Source: Minisyncoccota bacterium (lineage in GTDB: Bacteria; Patescibacteriota; Minisyncoccia; UBA6257; HR35). From it: a DNA stretch of 19,028 nucleotides. Of the stretch, positions 1-7,735 are shown piece after piece. Each line of letters begins with the position of its first letter. Within the stretch, counting starts at the first letter, position 1. A program made the translations under genes and the position numbers. Where the stretch lies: assembly GCA_028276315.1 (NCBI GenBank), contig JAPYWP010000003.1, forward strand, positions 1 through 19,028. The letters run 5' to 3'. The notes under the pieces are model-generated. The model ran no database searches and was not told where the DNA came from. It worked only from the letters and a program-made list of their open reading frames with translations.

Positions 1-1550
1 ATATAGTTTCTAGATATTTTAGATTAAGGGGTTTTGATGTTTTAATGGTATCAGGTTCAGATTGCTTTGGAACTCCAATTACTGTAGAAGCTGAAAAATT
101 AAAAATAAGTCCAAGAGATGTTGTAAATATTTATCATCCAAGAAATAAAAAATTATTTAAAGATTTAGGAATAAGTTTTGACATTTATTGGAAAACAGAT
201 AATCCATTTCATAGAAAAATTGTTCAAAGTTTTATTTTAGAATTTGATAAGAAAAATTTACTTTTTATGAAAGAAGAACTTCAATATTTTGATGAGAAAG
301 AAAAAAAATTTTTACCAGATAGATATGTGGAAGGTATTTGTCCATATTGCAAATTTAAAGGCGCAAGAGCAGATCAGTGTGAAAATTGCGGAAAGCTTTT
401 AAATCAAAATTTAATAGATCCTGTAAATAAACTAACAAAAGAAAAAGTAATATTAAAGAAAACAAAAAGTTTATTTATAAATTGGCCAAAAATTCAAAAA
501 GACATTGAAAAATATTTTAAATCAAAAAATAAAAATTGGAAAAAATGGATAGTAAAAGAAACATATGGTTGGTTAAAAAGAGGACTTGATTCAAGAGCAG
601 TTAGTAGAGATATAAACTGGGGAGTAGAATTTCCGAAAGAATTAATTAAAAAATGGCCTGAACTTAAAGAAAAAAGAATTTATGTGTGGTTTGATGCAGT
701 GATAGGATATTTTTCTGCGTCAGTTTATATTTTAAAGAAAAAAAATAAAAGTTTGGAAGACTTTTGGTTTAATAAAAATGCCTATCACTATTATTTTATG
801 GGAAAAGATAATCTTGTTTTTCATACAATATTTTGGCCAGGACAATTAATGGTTTATAATGAAAAAATTCATCTTCCAGATTTACCATTAATTAATCATT
901 ATTTAAATTTAGAAGGAGAAAAATTTTCAAAATCAAGAGGAGTAATAATTGAAATTAGAGATTTTATAGATAAATTTGGACCAGATGCACTAAGATTTTA
1001 CATTTGGAAAATAATGCCAGAAAATAAAGATTCTTCTTTTAGTTGGAATGATTTTTATAGAACTTATAATGATATTTTGGTTGGAAAGGTTGGAAATTTT
1101 TTACACAGATTATTTACATTAGGGAAAGATGCTATTTTAAAAGAGCCATCAAAAAAAATTATAGAAATTTCCTTAAAATACCTCCAAAAATCAGGTGAAT
1201 TTATAGAAAAAGGTCAGTTTTTAAATTATTATAAATATTTTATTAATCTTGTAATGCTATCAAACAAATTAATAGATAAAAAACAGCCCTGGAAGCACAA
1301 AAATACAGAAATTTTTAATTTTATTTGCTCTGATTTATATCTTCTTGCCCTAACTTTGCTTATTTTACTTTATCCAGTTTGCCCCTTTGGTGTTAAAAAA
1401 TACTTAAAATATTTAAAAATTAAAAAAATAATTTGGCCAGAGAATAAAAAAGAAATTTTACAAATTTATAATCAAATTAAAAACAAAAAAAAGCCAGAAA
1501 TTGTTTTTCAAAAAATTAAAGAGGAAATTATAGAAAATAAAGCGAACTAA
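1..1550 (+). CDS. metG: Methionyl-tRNA synthetase, 5' end missing
   Basis: Charges tRNA-Met with methionine in the cytoplasm. The frame is open from base 3 to the window edge and reads SRYFRLRGFDVL before the first ATG at 45. That is the normal family sequence ahead of the GSDCFGTPI stretch, so the gene starts upstream of the window and ATG 45 is internal. About 515 residues are visible. A zinc-knuckle insert is present (CPYC, then CENC about 12 residues later). So are WFDAVIGY of the Rossmann core and the KMSKS-loop variant KFSKS, followed by the helical anticodon-binding domain. There is no C-terminal EMAP-like tRNA-binding domain. The last two residues and the TAA stop lie in a repeat unit (GCGAACTAATGCGAAC). 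It is the only plus-strand gene and converges with rpoD. Identification is secure. Confidence 0.95.
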   Translation, partial: IVSRYFRLRGFDVLMVSGSDCFGTPITVEAEKLKISPRDVVNIYHPRNKKLFKDLGISFDIYWKTDNPFHRKIVQSFILEFDKKNLLFMKEELQYFDEKEKKFLPDRYVEGICPYCKFKGARADQCENCGKLLNQNLIDPVNKLTKEKVILKKTKSLFINWPKIQKDIEKYFKSKNKNWKKWIVKETYGWLKRGLDSRAVSRDINWGVEFPKELIKKWPELKEKRIYVWFDAVIGYFSASVYILKKKNKSLEDFWFNKNAYHYYFMGKDNLVFHTIFWPGQLMVYNEKIHLPDLPLINHYLNLEGEKFSKSRGVIIEIRDFIDKFGPDALRFYIWKIMPENKDSSFSWNDFYRTYNDILVGKVGNFLHRLFTLGKDAILKEPSKKIIEISLKYLQKSGEFIEKGQFLNYYKYFINLVMLSNKLIDKKQPWKHKNTEIFNFICSDLYLLALTLLILLYPVCPFGVKKYLKYLKIKKIIWPENKKEILQIYNQIKNKKKPEIVFQKIKEEIIENKAN

Positions 1551-1726
1551 TGCGAACTTGAAACGAATCAATGCAAATTTCAATAACGCGAACCTATACG
1601 AACATGAAACGAACTAATGCAAACTTTAATAATCAGCATTATTATCCGCGTGTTACTAAATCTGCGTTAATCTGCGTAAATATTATCCGCGTTAATCCGT
1701 GGTGTATCCGCATTAATCCGCGGTTA
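1542..1726. repeat. Family 1 repeat block R1 between metG and rpoD
   Basis: The left half (1542-1625) uses a variant unit, CGAAC-5-CGAAC-6, with a 21 bp period. The right half (about 1635-1726) uses the standard ATCCGCG/TTAATCCG units and ends in ATCCGCGGT. The block contains the stop codons of both convergent flanking genes. It holds no gene. Confidence 0.85.
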
Positions 1727-2824
1727 TGAAAGTGGGAATTTAAGATTTCTTATTTTTTCATTTTGTCTTAGTTTTTCTAAAATTTTTATTTCAATTTGTC
1801 TTATTCTTTCTCTTGTAACTCCAAATATTTTACCAACTTCTTCTAATGTTTTTGGTTCTCCATCTTTTAATCCAAATCTTAATTCAATAACATTTCTTTC
1901 TTTTGGTGGCAAATCTTCTAATGCCTCGTTAAGAATAGATTTTATTGTTTGATAATAAGCATATTTTTCAGGAGAAAGAGAGGTTTCATCTTTTATAACA
2001 TCTTCAACTTTAAGTTCACTACCCTCAATTATAGGACTTTCTAATGAAGTTGCTTCTTTTGCATATTTTATAAGTTTTCTTACTTTTGGCAATGGAATTC
2101 CAGATTCTCTTGAAAGCTCTTCTGGGGTTGGATCTCTACCAATTAATTGTTGAATTTCTTTTCTTATTTTATTAAGTTTATATAGTTGTTCAACTACATG
2201 TACTGGCAACCTAACAGTTCTTGCATGATCTGCAATTGCCCTAGATACTGCTTGTCTTATCCACCATGTAGCATAAGTTGAAAATTTATACCCTTTTCTC
2301 CAATCAAATCTATCAACAGCTTTTGTAAGCCCAATATTCCCTTCTTGAATAAGATCCATAAAATTTAAACTTGTTTTTTGATGCCAATATTTTTTAGCAA
2401 TACTAACTACTAATCTTAAATTGGATTTGATAAGTCTTTCTCTTGCCTCTTTATCCCCTTTAGCTGCTCTTTTAGCTAATTCTTTTTCTTCTTCATAGCT
2501 TAATAATGGGTATTTATTTACTTCTTTTAGATAATTTTGTATAGAATCTGGTAATTCACTTTTTAATTCTAAATCTAAATCAGGCTCCTCTTCAAAAAAT
2601 TGATGTGAAGTTTTAATCTCAACATTGCTTATTTCAGCTTGATTGTAAATTTCATCAAGTATTTCTAAATTTTCTTCTATATTTGGGAAAAAATGCAAAA
2701 TATCATCATCAGTAATAAACCCCCTTTCTTTTCCTTTTTCTATAAGTTTTGAAATTTTCTCCTTTATTCTTTCGTCTAAAACAATTTCTTTCTTTTTTTT
2801 ATTTTTCTTTTTTCTTCTTGGCAT
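1724..2824 (-). CDS. rpoD: Primary RNA polymerase sigma factor (sigma-70 family, RpoD/SigA)
   Basis: Housekeeping promoter-recognition subunit of RNA polymerase, 366 residues. It has a lysine-rich N-terminus and a short region 1.1-like segment (about 18-60). Region 1.2 begins near DSIQNYLKEV (93). Region 2 covers about 135-205 and includes the core-binding and -10-recognition stretch YKFSTYATWWIRQAVSRAI. Region 3 follows, then the region 4 helix-turn-helix (about 326-353, VTRERIRQIE). The large non-conserved insert of proteobacterial RpoD is absent, as is usual for short SigA proteins. The start overlaps the end of dnaG by 26 bases, a reduced form of the macromolecular-synthesis operon without rpsU nearby. 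The TAA stop straddles the terminus of repeat R1 (TCATA|ACCGCGG). Identification is secure. Confidence 0.95.
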   Translation of the reverse strand: MPRRKKKNKKKKEIVLDERIKEKISKLIEKGKERGFITDDDILHFFPNIEENLEILDEIYNQAEISNVEIKTSHQFFEEEPDLDLELKSELPDSIQNYLKEVNKYPLLSYEEEKELAKRAAKGDKEARERLIKSNLRLVVSIAKKYWHQKTSLNFMDLIQEGNIGLTKAVDRFDWRKGYKFSTYATWWIRQAVSRAIADHARTVRLPVHVVEQLYKLNKIRKEIQQLIGRDPTPEELSRESGIPLPKVRKLIKYAKEATSLESPIIEGSELKVEDVIKDETSLSPEKYAYYQTIKSILNEALEDLPPKERNVIELRFGLKDGEPKTLEEVGKIFGVTRERIRQIEIKILEKLRQNEKIRNLKFPLS

Positions 2825-4388
2825 ATAATTCTTTTAATTTTTTTGTTAATTCTAAAATTTCTTTTAATTTTTCTTCATTAATTTCACTTTTACTAATTTC
2901 TTCAATTTTTTTTCTATAAAATTCTTTCTTTATTTCTGAAATTAGAAAGTTAAGATACTCATTTAAATTCTTATTAACTGATTTTTCGTATTCATATCTT
3001 ATTTCCCATAAACTTTCATATTTTGATAGATCTTCTGGCAAAAATTCTTTCATTTCTTCTAATATTTCTTTTTTATTCATTCCATAAGCTAAAGAAATTA
3101 ATATCTCAACTAAAGATTCGTATCTTGAAATTTTTTCTTTTTTAATCTCTTCTACTTTGTCTTCTTTTTCTATTTCTATTTTAGGTAGACTCTTTTTAGC
3201 TTTTTCTATTTCCTCAACAAGCCATTCAATTTTTATTTTACCATAATTTTTAATTTTTTTCAACAACTCTATTCTTCTTTTGACTTCTGTTGCAGCTAAA
3301 AATTGCGGTAAAAATTCAATTAATTCTTCTTCTTTAAAATTTTCTAACCAAAAATCTAAAAGTTCTTTTACTTTTATATCATTAACATCTTTTTCTATTA
3401 AAAAATCTCCTAAATCTTTTTTATCATATATTGCCTGAAAAAGATTCAAATTTTTCATTGTTGCTAAAATTGCGCTCTTTATAGTTGCATTCTTCCCTGC
3501 CTCATCATTATCAAAACAAAAAACTAAATTATTAGTTAATCTTGAAATTATTTTTATATGATAAGGAGTTAAAGCTGTTCCTAAGATAGCCAAAACATTT
3601 TTAAGACCTTTTTGCCATGCTAAAATTAAATCAAAAAATCCTTCAACTAAAAAAACTTGATTTTTATCTTTAATAAAAGGTAAAGCTAAATGAAAACCAT
3701 AAAAAATTTCTCCTTTTTTAAATACTAAAGTATCAGGGCTATTAACATATTTTGGCTCTTCTGAATTTAAACTTCTACCAGAAAAAGCAACAATAAGACC
3801 TTTTAAATTATATATTGGAAAAATTAATCTTTTTTCGAATCTATTAAAAACTTCAAAATCTTTTTCATAAAAAATACCACTATCTAAAATAATTTGTTTT
3901 TCAAAACCTAAATTTACTAAAAAATCAAAAAGACCTTCTGCCCCATAACCAATTTGAAAATCCTCTATTGTTTCATTTTTAAGTCCTCTTTTTTTAAGAT
4001 AATCAAGAACTTCTTGATTTAAAAAAAGTTTCTCATGAAAAAATCTTGCTGCTATTTTATGAATCTCTATTATCTCATCAATCTTTGTTCTTATTTCTTT
4101 TGGTATTTTTTTAAGTTCTATTCCTGCTTTTTGAGCTAAAATTTTTAAGGCTTCTTTAAAATCAACTTTTTCATATTCAATTATGAATTTAAAATGATCT
4201 CCAGCCCTATTACAACCAAAGCACTTCCAAATTTGTTTTTGAGGAGAAACATAAAAAGATGGAGTTTTTTCTGAATGAAATGGACAAAGAGCTCTATAAG
4301 AACTACCTACTTTTTTAAGGGGCAAATATTGACTTATTAAATCAACCAAATCAATTTTAGACCTAATTTCATCTAAAATAGAAGCCAT
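2799..4388 (-). CDS. dnaG: DNA primase
   Basis: Makes RNA primers for replication, 529 residues. The N-terminal CHC2 zinc ribbon has ligands C35, H38, C56 and C59 (CPFH and CFGC). The TOPRIM catalytic core includes VEGFFD (E249) and FDNDEAG (D293, D295), which bind the metal ions. The C-terminal third is charged and helical and would be the helicase-interacting region; it is poorly conserved. ATG at 4388 gives the family-typical N-terminus (ILDEIRSKIDLVDLISQYLPLKK). A TATAAT box lies 7 bases upstream of the ATG, just downstream of the tRNA-Ser gene, so the gene may be read as a leaderless transcript or from the tRNA unit. The gene overlaps rpoD at its 3' end. Identification is secure. Confidence 0.95.
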   Translation of the reverse strand: MASILDEIRSKIDLVDLISQYLPLKKVGSSYRALCPFHSEKTPSFYVSPQKQIWKCFGCNRAGDHFKFIIEYEKVDFKEALKILAQKAGIELKKIPKEIRTKIDEIIEIHKIAARFFHEKLFLNQEVLDYLKKRGLKNETIEDFQIGYGAEGLFDFLVNLGFEKQIILDSGIFYEKDFEVFNRFEKRLIFPIYNLKGLIVAFSGRSLNSEEPKYVNSPDTLVFKKGEIFYGFHLALPFIKDKNQVFLVEGFFDLILAWQKGLKNVLAILGTALTPYHIKIISRLTNNLVFCFDNDEAGKNATIKSAILATMKNLNLFQAIYDKKDLGDFLIEKDVNDIKVKELLDFWLENFKEEELIEFLPQFLAATEVKRRIELLKKIKNYGKIKIEWLVEEIEKAKKSLPKIEIEKEDKVEEIKKEKISRYESLVEILISLAYGMNKKEILEEMKEFLPEDLSKYESLWEIRYEYEKSVNKNLNEYLNFLISEIKKEFYRKKIEEISKSEINEEKLKEILELTKKLKELYAKKKKEK

Positions 4389-4395
4389 AATTTAT

Positions 4396-4401
4396 ATTAT
4401 A
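4396..4401 (-). promoter_or_regulatory. Possible -10 box of dnaG
   Basis: TATAAT on the minus strand, 7 bases before the dnaG ATG. It matches the geometry of the DJ-1 and HEPN promoters. No good -35 is seen, because that position lies inside the tRNA gene, so this could also be chance in AT-rich DNA. Confidence 0.4.
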
Positions 4402-4407
4402 AAGCTG

Positions 4408-4491
4408 CGGAGGGGGTGGGATTCGAACCCACAAGGCCAAATGGCCACTGGTTTTCGAGACCAGCCGATTAGCCAATTCTCGCACCCCTCC
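4408..4491 (-). tRNA. tRNA-Ser (anticodon CGA)
   Basis: Class II tRNA of 84 nt. The acceptor GGAGGGG/CCCCTCC is fully paired, with discriminator G. The anticodon stem is CTGGT/ACCAG with loop CTCGAAA, giving anticodon CGA (codon UCG). The long variable arm is GGCC-ATTT-GGCC, and the T arm is GTGGG-TTCGAAT-CCCAC. CCA is not encoded; the bases after the discriminator are CAG. The mature 5' end touches the terminus of repeat R2 (ATCCGTGGT|GGAGG). Confidence 0.95.
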
Positions 4492-4639
4492 ACCACGGAT
4501 CTATGCGGATATTGAAACGGATCTATGCGGATATTGGAACGGATTCATTCGGATTAAATAATTAAATATCTGCATTTAATCCGTTTAAAATCCGAATTAA
4601 TCCGTTGTTATCCGTTTCGAATCCGCATTTATCCGTTGT
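4492..4639. repeat. Family 1 inverted repeat block R2 between tRNA genes
   Basis: The left arm starts ACCACGGAT and runs as CGGAT-5-CGGAT-7 units. After a short AT-rich centre near 4555-4570 the right arm runs as the reverse complement (ATCCG units), ending ATCCGTTGT. The block can fold into a long imperfect hairpin. It separates tRNA-Arg from tRNA-Ser(CGA). Confidence 0.85.
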
Positions 4640-4656
4640 ATTTAACTTTCTATTTG

Positions 4657-4729
4657 TGCCCCGGGAGGGAGTCGAACCCCCAACCTTGAGCTTAGAACGC
4701 TCCTGCTCTTCCAATTGAGCTACCGGGGC
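4657..4729 (-). tRNA. tRNA-Arg (anticodon UCU)
   Basis: The acceptor GCCCCGG/CCGGGGC is paired, with discriminator A. The D stem is GCTC/GAGC. The anticodon loop GTTCTAA has T33 and anticodon TCT (codons AGA/AGG, the favoured Arg codons in this AT-rich DNA). The T arm is GGGGG-TTCGACT-CCCTC. CCA is not encoded. It lies 2 bases from the next tRNA. Confidence 0.92.
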
Positions 4730-4731
4730 AA

Positions 4732-4823
4732 TGGCGGAGGAGGTGGGAATCGAACCCACAAGTCCCGCTTAACGCAGGACGCGGCTTAGCAGGCCGCTGC
4801 CTTACCATTCGGCTCACTCCTCC
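4732..4823 (-). tRNA. tRNA-Ser (anticodon GCU), CCA encoded
   Basis: Class II tRNA. The acceptor GGAGGAG/CTCCTCC is paired, with discriminator G followed by an encoded CCA. The anticodon stem is GCGGC/GCCGC with loop CTGCTAA, giving anticodon GCT (codons AGC/AGU). The variable arm is long (GTCCTGC...GCGGGAC) and the T arm is GTGGG-TTCGATT-CCCAC. Its first 10 bases are also the last codons and stop of the upstream DJ-1 gene. Confidence 0.95.
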
Positions 4824-5350
4824 AATGCTCTGCTTAAAGCATTTCCAAATTCTTTTGCGGCTTTAGGACCATTAGCTGTAATCAAATAACCTCCATCTTC
4901 TACAACTACAGGTTCATCTACATATTCAGCACCATTCTTTTTTAAAATTTCTATTGATTCTTTATAACTAGCCGATGACCAGACAGTAGCTTTTTTATTT
5001 TTTAAAACACCGCTTTGAGCTAAGATTGTTGGACTAATACAAATAGCTGCTAAATGTTTTTTATTTTCAACAGTTTCTCTTGCAATTCTATAACTTTTTT
5101 CATTATTCAAATTTTCTAAAGCCCCAGGCCCACCAACAAAAACTATCATATCATAATCTTTAACATTAACTTCGTCTAAAGAAACATCTACAATAACTTC
5201 TGCACCATCAGCACCAATAGCTTTATTTCCTTTATTTGTATTACTTGCTACAAATATTTGATGACCCTTATTTTGCAAAATCTCAGCAGGAACTAAAAAT
5301 TCCTCATCTCTAAACCCTTCTTTTGCTAAAATAAATAATACTTTAGCCAT
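4814..5350 (-). CDS. DJ-1/PfpI-family protein (class I glutamine amidotransferase-like fold)
   Basis: 178 residues, about the family length. The fold is visible as the N-terminal strand KVLFILAKEGFRDEEF with the conserved acidic residue (E16 or E17), FVGGPGA, and the nucleophile elbow AAICISPTILAQSG with C104. PfpI-type proteases have His directly after this Cys; here it is Ile. Peptidase activity is therefore unlikely, and a stress or aldehyde/glyoxal-related role is more plausible (inference). An extended -10 promoter (TGTTATAAT) sits 6 bases before the ATG, so the mRNA is probably leaderless. The 3' end (GAGGAGTGA) runs into the acceptor stem of tRNA-Ser(GCU), so the tRNA may be processed out of the same transcript. 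The family is clear; the substrate cannot be told. Confidence 0.88.
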   Translation of the reverse strand: MAKVLFILAKEGFRDEEFLVPAEILQNKGHQIFVASNTNKGNKAIGADGAEVIVDVSLDEVNVKDYDMIVFVGGPGALENLNNEKSYRIARETVENKKHLAAICISPTILAQSGVLKNKKATVWSSASYKESIEILKKNGAEYVDEPVVVEDGGYLITANGPKAAKEFGNALSRALEE

Positions 5351-5356
5351 AATTTA

Positions 5357-5365
5357 ATTATAACA
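5357..5365 (-). promoter_or_regulatory. Extended -10 promoter of the DJ-1 gene
   Basis: TGTTATAAT on the minus strand (TGn plus a perfect -10), ending 6 bases before the ATG, which predicts transcription starting at or beside the start codon. Any -35 would fall in the terminus of repeat R3 (CGTTGT, a weak match with a 17-base spacer). Confidence 0.6.
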
Positions 5366-5378
5366 TATAAATACGAAT

Positions 5379-5620
5379 AACAACGGATAGATGCGGATTA
5401 GAAACGGATTAAATGCGGACAACAATGGATTAATTCGGATTCGAAACGGATGATAGCGGATATCTAAAAAATATTATCCTAATGAATCCGTATATATCCG
5501 TTCAAAAATCCGCATATATCTGTGGTTGCATAAATCCGCGTTGTATCCGCGTTTGTATTATCCGCGTCAATCCGCGTTGTATCCGTGTTCATCAGCGTTG
5601 TATCTGCTTTCATCAGCGGT
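5379..5620. repeat. Family 1 inverted repeat block R3 between DJ-1 and murB
   Basis: The left half (5379-5465) carries ACGGAT/GCGGAT units. The right half (about 5475-5620) carries ATCCGCG/ATCCGTG units in the opposite orientation and ends CAGCGGT. It is a near-palindrome with its centre around 5465-5475. It supplies the murB stop codon and may supply the -35 region of the DJ-1 promoter. No gene is seen in it. Confidence 0.85.
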
Positions 5621-6545
5621 TATGAATTATCCTTATTTCTACTTCTGGAGAAATTTCAAATTTATCTTCTAATGTTTTTTTTGTAAATTCAATTAAATTA
5701 TAAACATCTTCAAATCTTGCTTTACCTAAGTTAATAATAAAGTTTGAATGTTTCTCTGAAATTTGAGCATCACCAATTCTTTTTCCTTTAAGCCCAGCCT
5801 CTGAAATTAAAAAAGCCATAGGTATTACAGGAAATGGATCATTTTTTACTTTGTTTTTTTCTAAAGCTAATTCTTTAACTCTTTTAGAAGCTATATCAAA
5901 TGGATAATTTTTAAAAACACTTCCTGCATTAGGATACTCTAGGGGGTGTTTTTCTTTTCTATATTTTATTTTTTCTTCTGCTATTTTTCTTAAATCTTCA
6001 ATATTATGGCCAGGATTAAAAATTAATTTGCAAGATATAATTAACCAACCACTATTTTTTCTAAAAAAAGAATTTCTATATTCAAATTCACATTCCTCTT
6101 TTTTAAATATCCTATATTCTTTTGTTTTTAAATTTATAGCTTCAACTTCTAAAATTAAATTTTTAAATTCTCCACCAAAACAACCAACACCACCCTCTAT
6201 TGCGCCGCCAACTGTTCCAGGAAGTCCTCCTGCCCACTCCAGTCCTTGATAACCCAAATTAATAGCATATTCTAAAAGTTCACTAACTAATACGCTGCTT
6301 CCAATTTTTAAAATCCCATCTTTTAAATTTTCAATCTCTTCAAATTTAGGCTTTAAAATAATTCCATCAAAATCATTTATCAAAACATTTGTACCACCAC
6401 CTAAAATAAAAATCTTATCATCTAAATTCATTTTCAAAAATTTTTCAACATCTTTTAAATTTTCAATTTCAATAAAATATTTTGTATTCCCACCAATTTT
6501 AAAACTTGTAAATTCAGATAAATTTTTATTTTTATAAATTTTCAT
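5613..6545 (-). CDS. murB: UDP-N-acetylenolpyruvoylglucosamine reductase
   Basis: Second committed step of peptidoglycan synthesis: NADPH-dependent, FAD-bound reduction to UDP-MurNAc in the cytoplasm. 310 residues. The FAD-binding half shows FILGGGTNVLIND (47-58) and GLPGTVGGAIEGGVG (107-121). Catalytic positions include R157 in YRNSFF, the proton-donating serine S209 in NAGSVFKN, and the C-terminal Glu in PEVEIRII. A longer frame reaches 6611. The ATG at 6545 is preferred because it forms an ATGA overlap with the NADH dehydrogenase stop and gives the usual N-terminus ending in TSFKIGG. The last residues HNR and the TGA come from repeat R3. It is the last gene of an operon. Confidence 0.93.
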   Translation of the reverse strand: MKIYKNKNLSEFTSFKIGGNTKYFIEIENLKDVEKFLKMNLDDKIFILGGGTNVLINDFDGIILKPKFEEIENLKDGILKIGSSVLVSELLEYAINLGYQGLEWAGGLPGTVGGAIEGGVGCFGGEFKNLILEVEAINLKTKEYRIFKKEECEFEYRNSFFRKNSGWLIISCKLIFNPGHNIEDLRKIAEEKIKYRKEKHPLEYPNAGSVFKNYPFDIASKRVKELALEKNKVKNDPFPVIPMAFLISEAGLKGKRIGDAQISEKHSNFIINLGKARFEDVYNLIEFTKKTLEDKFEISPEVEIRIIHNR

Positions 6546-7732
6546 AAAAATTTTATTTTTCTCATTAATGAAAAAATTTTTAAAATATAAAGAATTCTCC
6601 AAACAAGCCATGCAAAAATACCATAAAGATTAAATCCATTAATTTTCCCTATTGCAAAGTATCTACCTAGAGAAATTAAATCTCCTTTATGCTTGTAAAC
6701 AAATTTTTCTAATGGTTTTTTATTAATTAAATTTAAAATATTTTTAGCTGCAGTTTTAGCTTGTCTTACAGCAACTTGAGCAAGTTGTGGAAGAGGTTTT
6801 TCTTCGTGAACAAAGAAACATATATCTCCTATAACAAAAACATTATCATAATTTTTAAGTTGCAAAAATTCATTTACTATTAATCTTCCATCTTTGCTTT
6901 TTTGAATATTCCCAATTAACTCTGGTAAATTTGCTTGAACTCCCGCAGTCCAAATAACTGTATTTGTTTTTATTAAAGTTTCATCTTCTAATCTAACCCA
7001 ATCTTTATTAACTTCTTTTACTCCTTTATTTAAAATAATTTCAACTTTTTTATTTTTTAAAATATTAAAAGCTATTTTTCTTAACTTTGGTGAAAATTGC
7101 ATTAATAATTCGTTTCCTTTTTCAATTAAAATAATTTTTATTTTATTATTTTCTTTAAAAATTTTTGATGATCCATAAAAATAATCAGCTAATTCTGCAG
7201 CAAGCTCTACTCCTGTTGCCCCTCCACCAACAATAACAAAATTTAATAACATAGGCTCAGCTAAAACTTTTTTTTCTCTAGCCTGATTAAAATTTTCAAG
7301 CTTTTCAAAAATATAATTTCTAATTTTTATAGCATCATCTAAAGATTTTAAAGTAAAAACATTTTCTTGTGCTCCAGGTATATTATAAAAATTAGCTTTT
7401 GATCCTAGGCTAATAATTAAATAATCGTATTCTACTTTCTCTTTATTAGAATCTTTTAAATATATAGTCTTATTCTCTAAATCTATCTTTTCCACTCTCC
7501 CTTGAATAAATTTGCAATTTTTATTTAAAATCTTATTATATTTTTCTATTATGCAATTTGGCTCAATCTTAAAAGCAGCTACTTCATGTAAAAGCAGCGT
7601 AAACAAAAAATATTCTTTTTCATCAACTAAAAAAATCTCAAAATTTCTTTTAATAAATTTTGAAAACCTTAAAAGATATTTATAAGAATAAATACCACCA
7701 AATCCACCACCTAAAATAACAATTTTTAGCAT
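6542..7732 (-). CDS. ndh: Type II NADH dehydrogenase-like FAD oxidoreductase
   Basis: 396 residues. The N-terminal FAD-binding Rossmann motif is VILGGGFGG (5-13). The second NAD(P)H-binding motif is VIVGGGATGVELAAEL (166-181). The conserved FAD-contacting segment VFVIGDICFF is followed by LPQLAQVAVRQAKTAAKNI. The C-terminus has an amphipathic, aromatic-rich tail (FNLYGIFAWLVWRILYILKIF), as in membrane-attached NDH-2. These enzymes pass electrons from NADH to a quinone without pumping protons. The neighbouring DoxX and FAD-linked oxidase genes suggest a small electron-transfer module (inference). It begins 3 bases after the doxX stop and overlaps murB by ATGA. A related pyridine nucleotide-disulphide oxidoreductase with a different acceptor is possible. 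Confidence 0.85.
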   Translation of the reverse strand: MLKIVILGGGFGGIYSYKYLLRFSKFIKRNFEIFLVDEKEYFLFTLLLHEVAAFKIEPNCIIEKYNKILNKNCKFIQGRVEKIDLENKTIYLKDSNKEKVEYDYLIISLGSKANFYNIPGAQENVFTLKSLDDAIKIRNYIFEKLENFNQAREKKVLAEPMLLNFVIVGGGATGVELAAELADYFYGSSKIFKENNKIKIILIEKGNELLMQFSPKLRKIAFNILKNKKVEIILNKGVKEVNKDWVRLEDETLIKTNTVIWTAGVQANLPELIGNIQKSKDGRLIVNEFLQLKNYDNVFVIGDICFFVHEEKPLPQLAQVAVRQAKTAAKNILNLINKKPLEKFVYKHKGDLISLGRYFAIGKINGFNLYGIFAWLVWRILYILKIFSLMRKIKFL

Positions 7733-7735
7733 AAA

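Noticed and set aside
1542..1726. Repeat R1 considered as a bidirectional transcription terminator
   Set aside because: The two halves are of different subtypes and pair poorly, and there is no U-run; a termination role cannot be supported from sequence.
4562..4759. Plus-strand 65-residue open frame
   Set aside because: It runs antisense through tRNA-Arg and repeat R2; its peptide is only the repeat and tRNA read as protein.
6028..6249. Plus-strand 73-residue open frame
   Set aside because: Shadow of murB on the opposite strand; the proline-rich peptide is the complement of the glycine-rich MurB motif.
6546..6611. Longer murB frame starting at 6611
   Set aside because: The added 22 residues overlap the NADH dehydrogenase gene and are outside the MurB family; ATG 6545 gives a coupled ATGA overlap.
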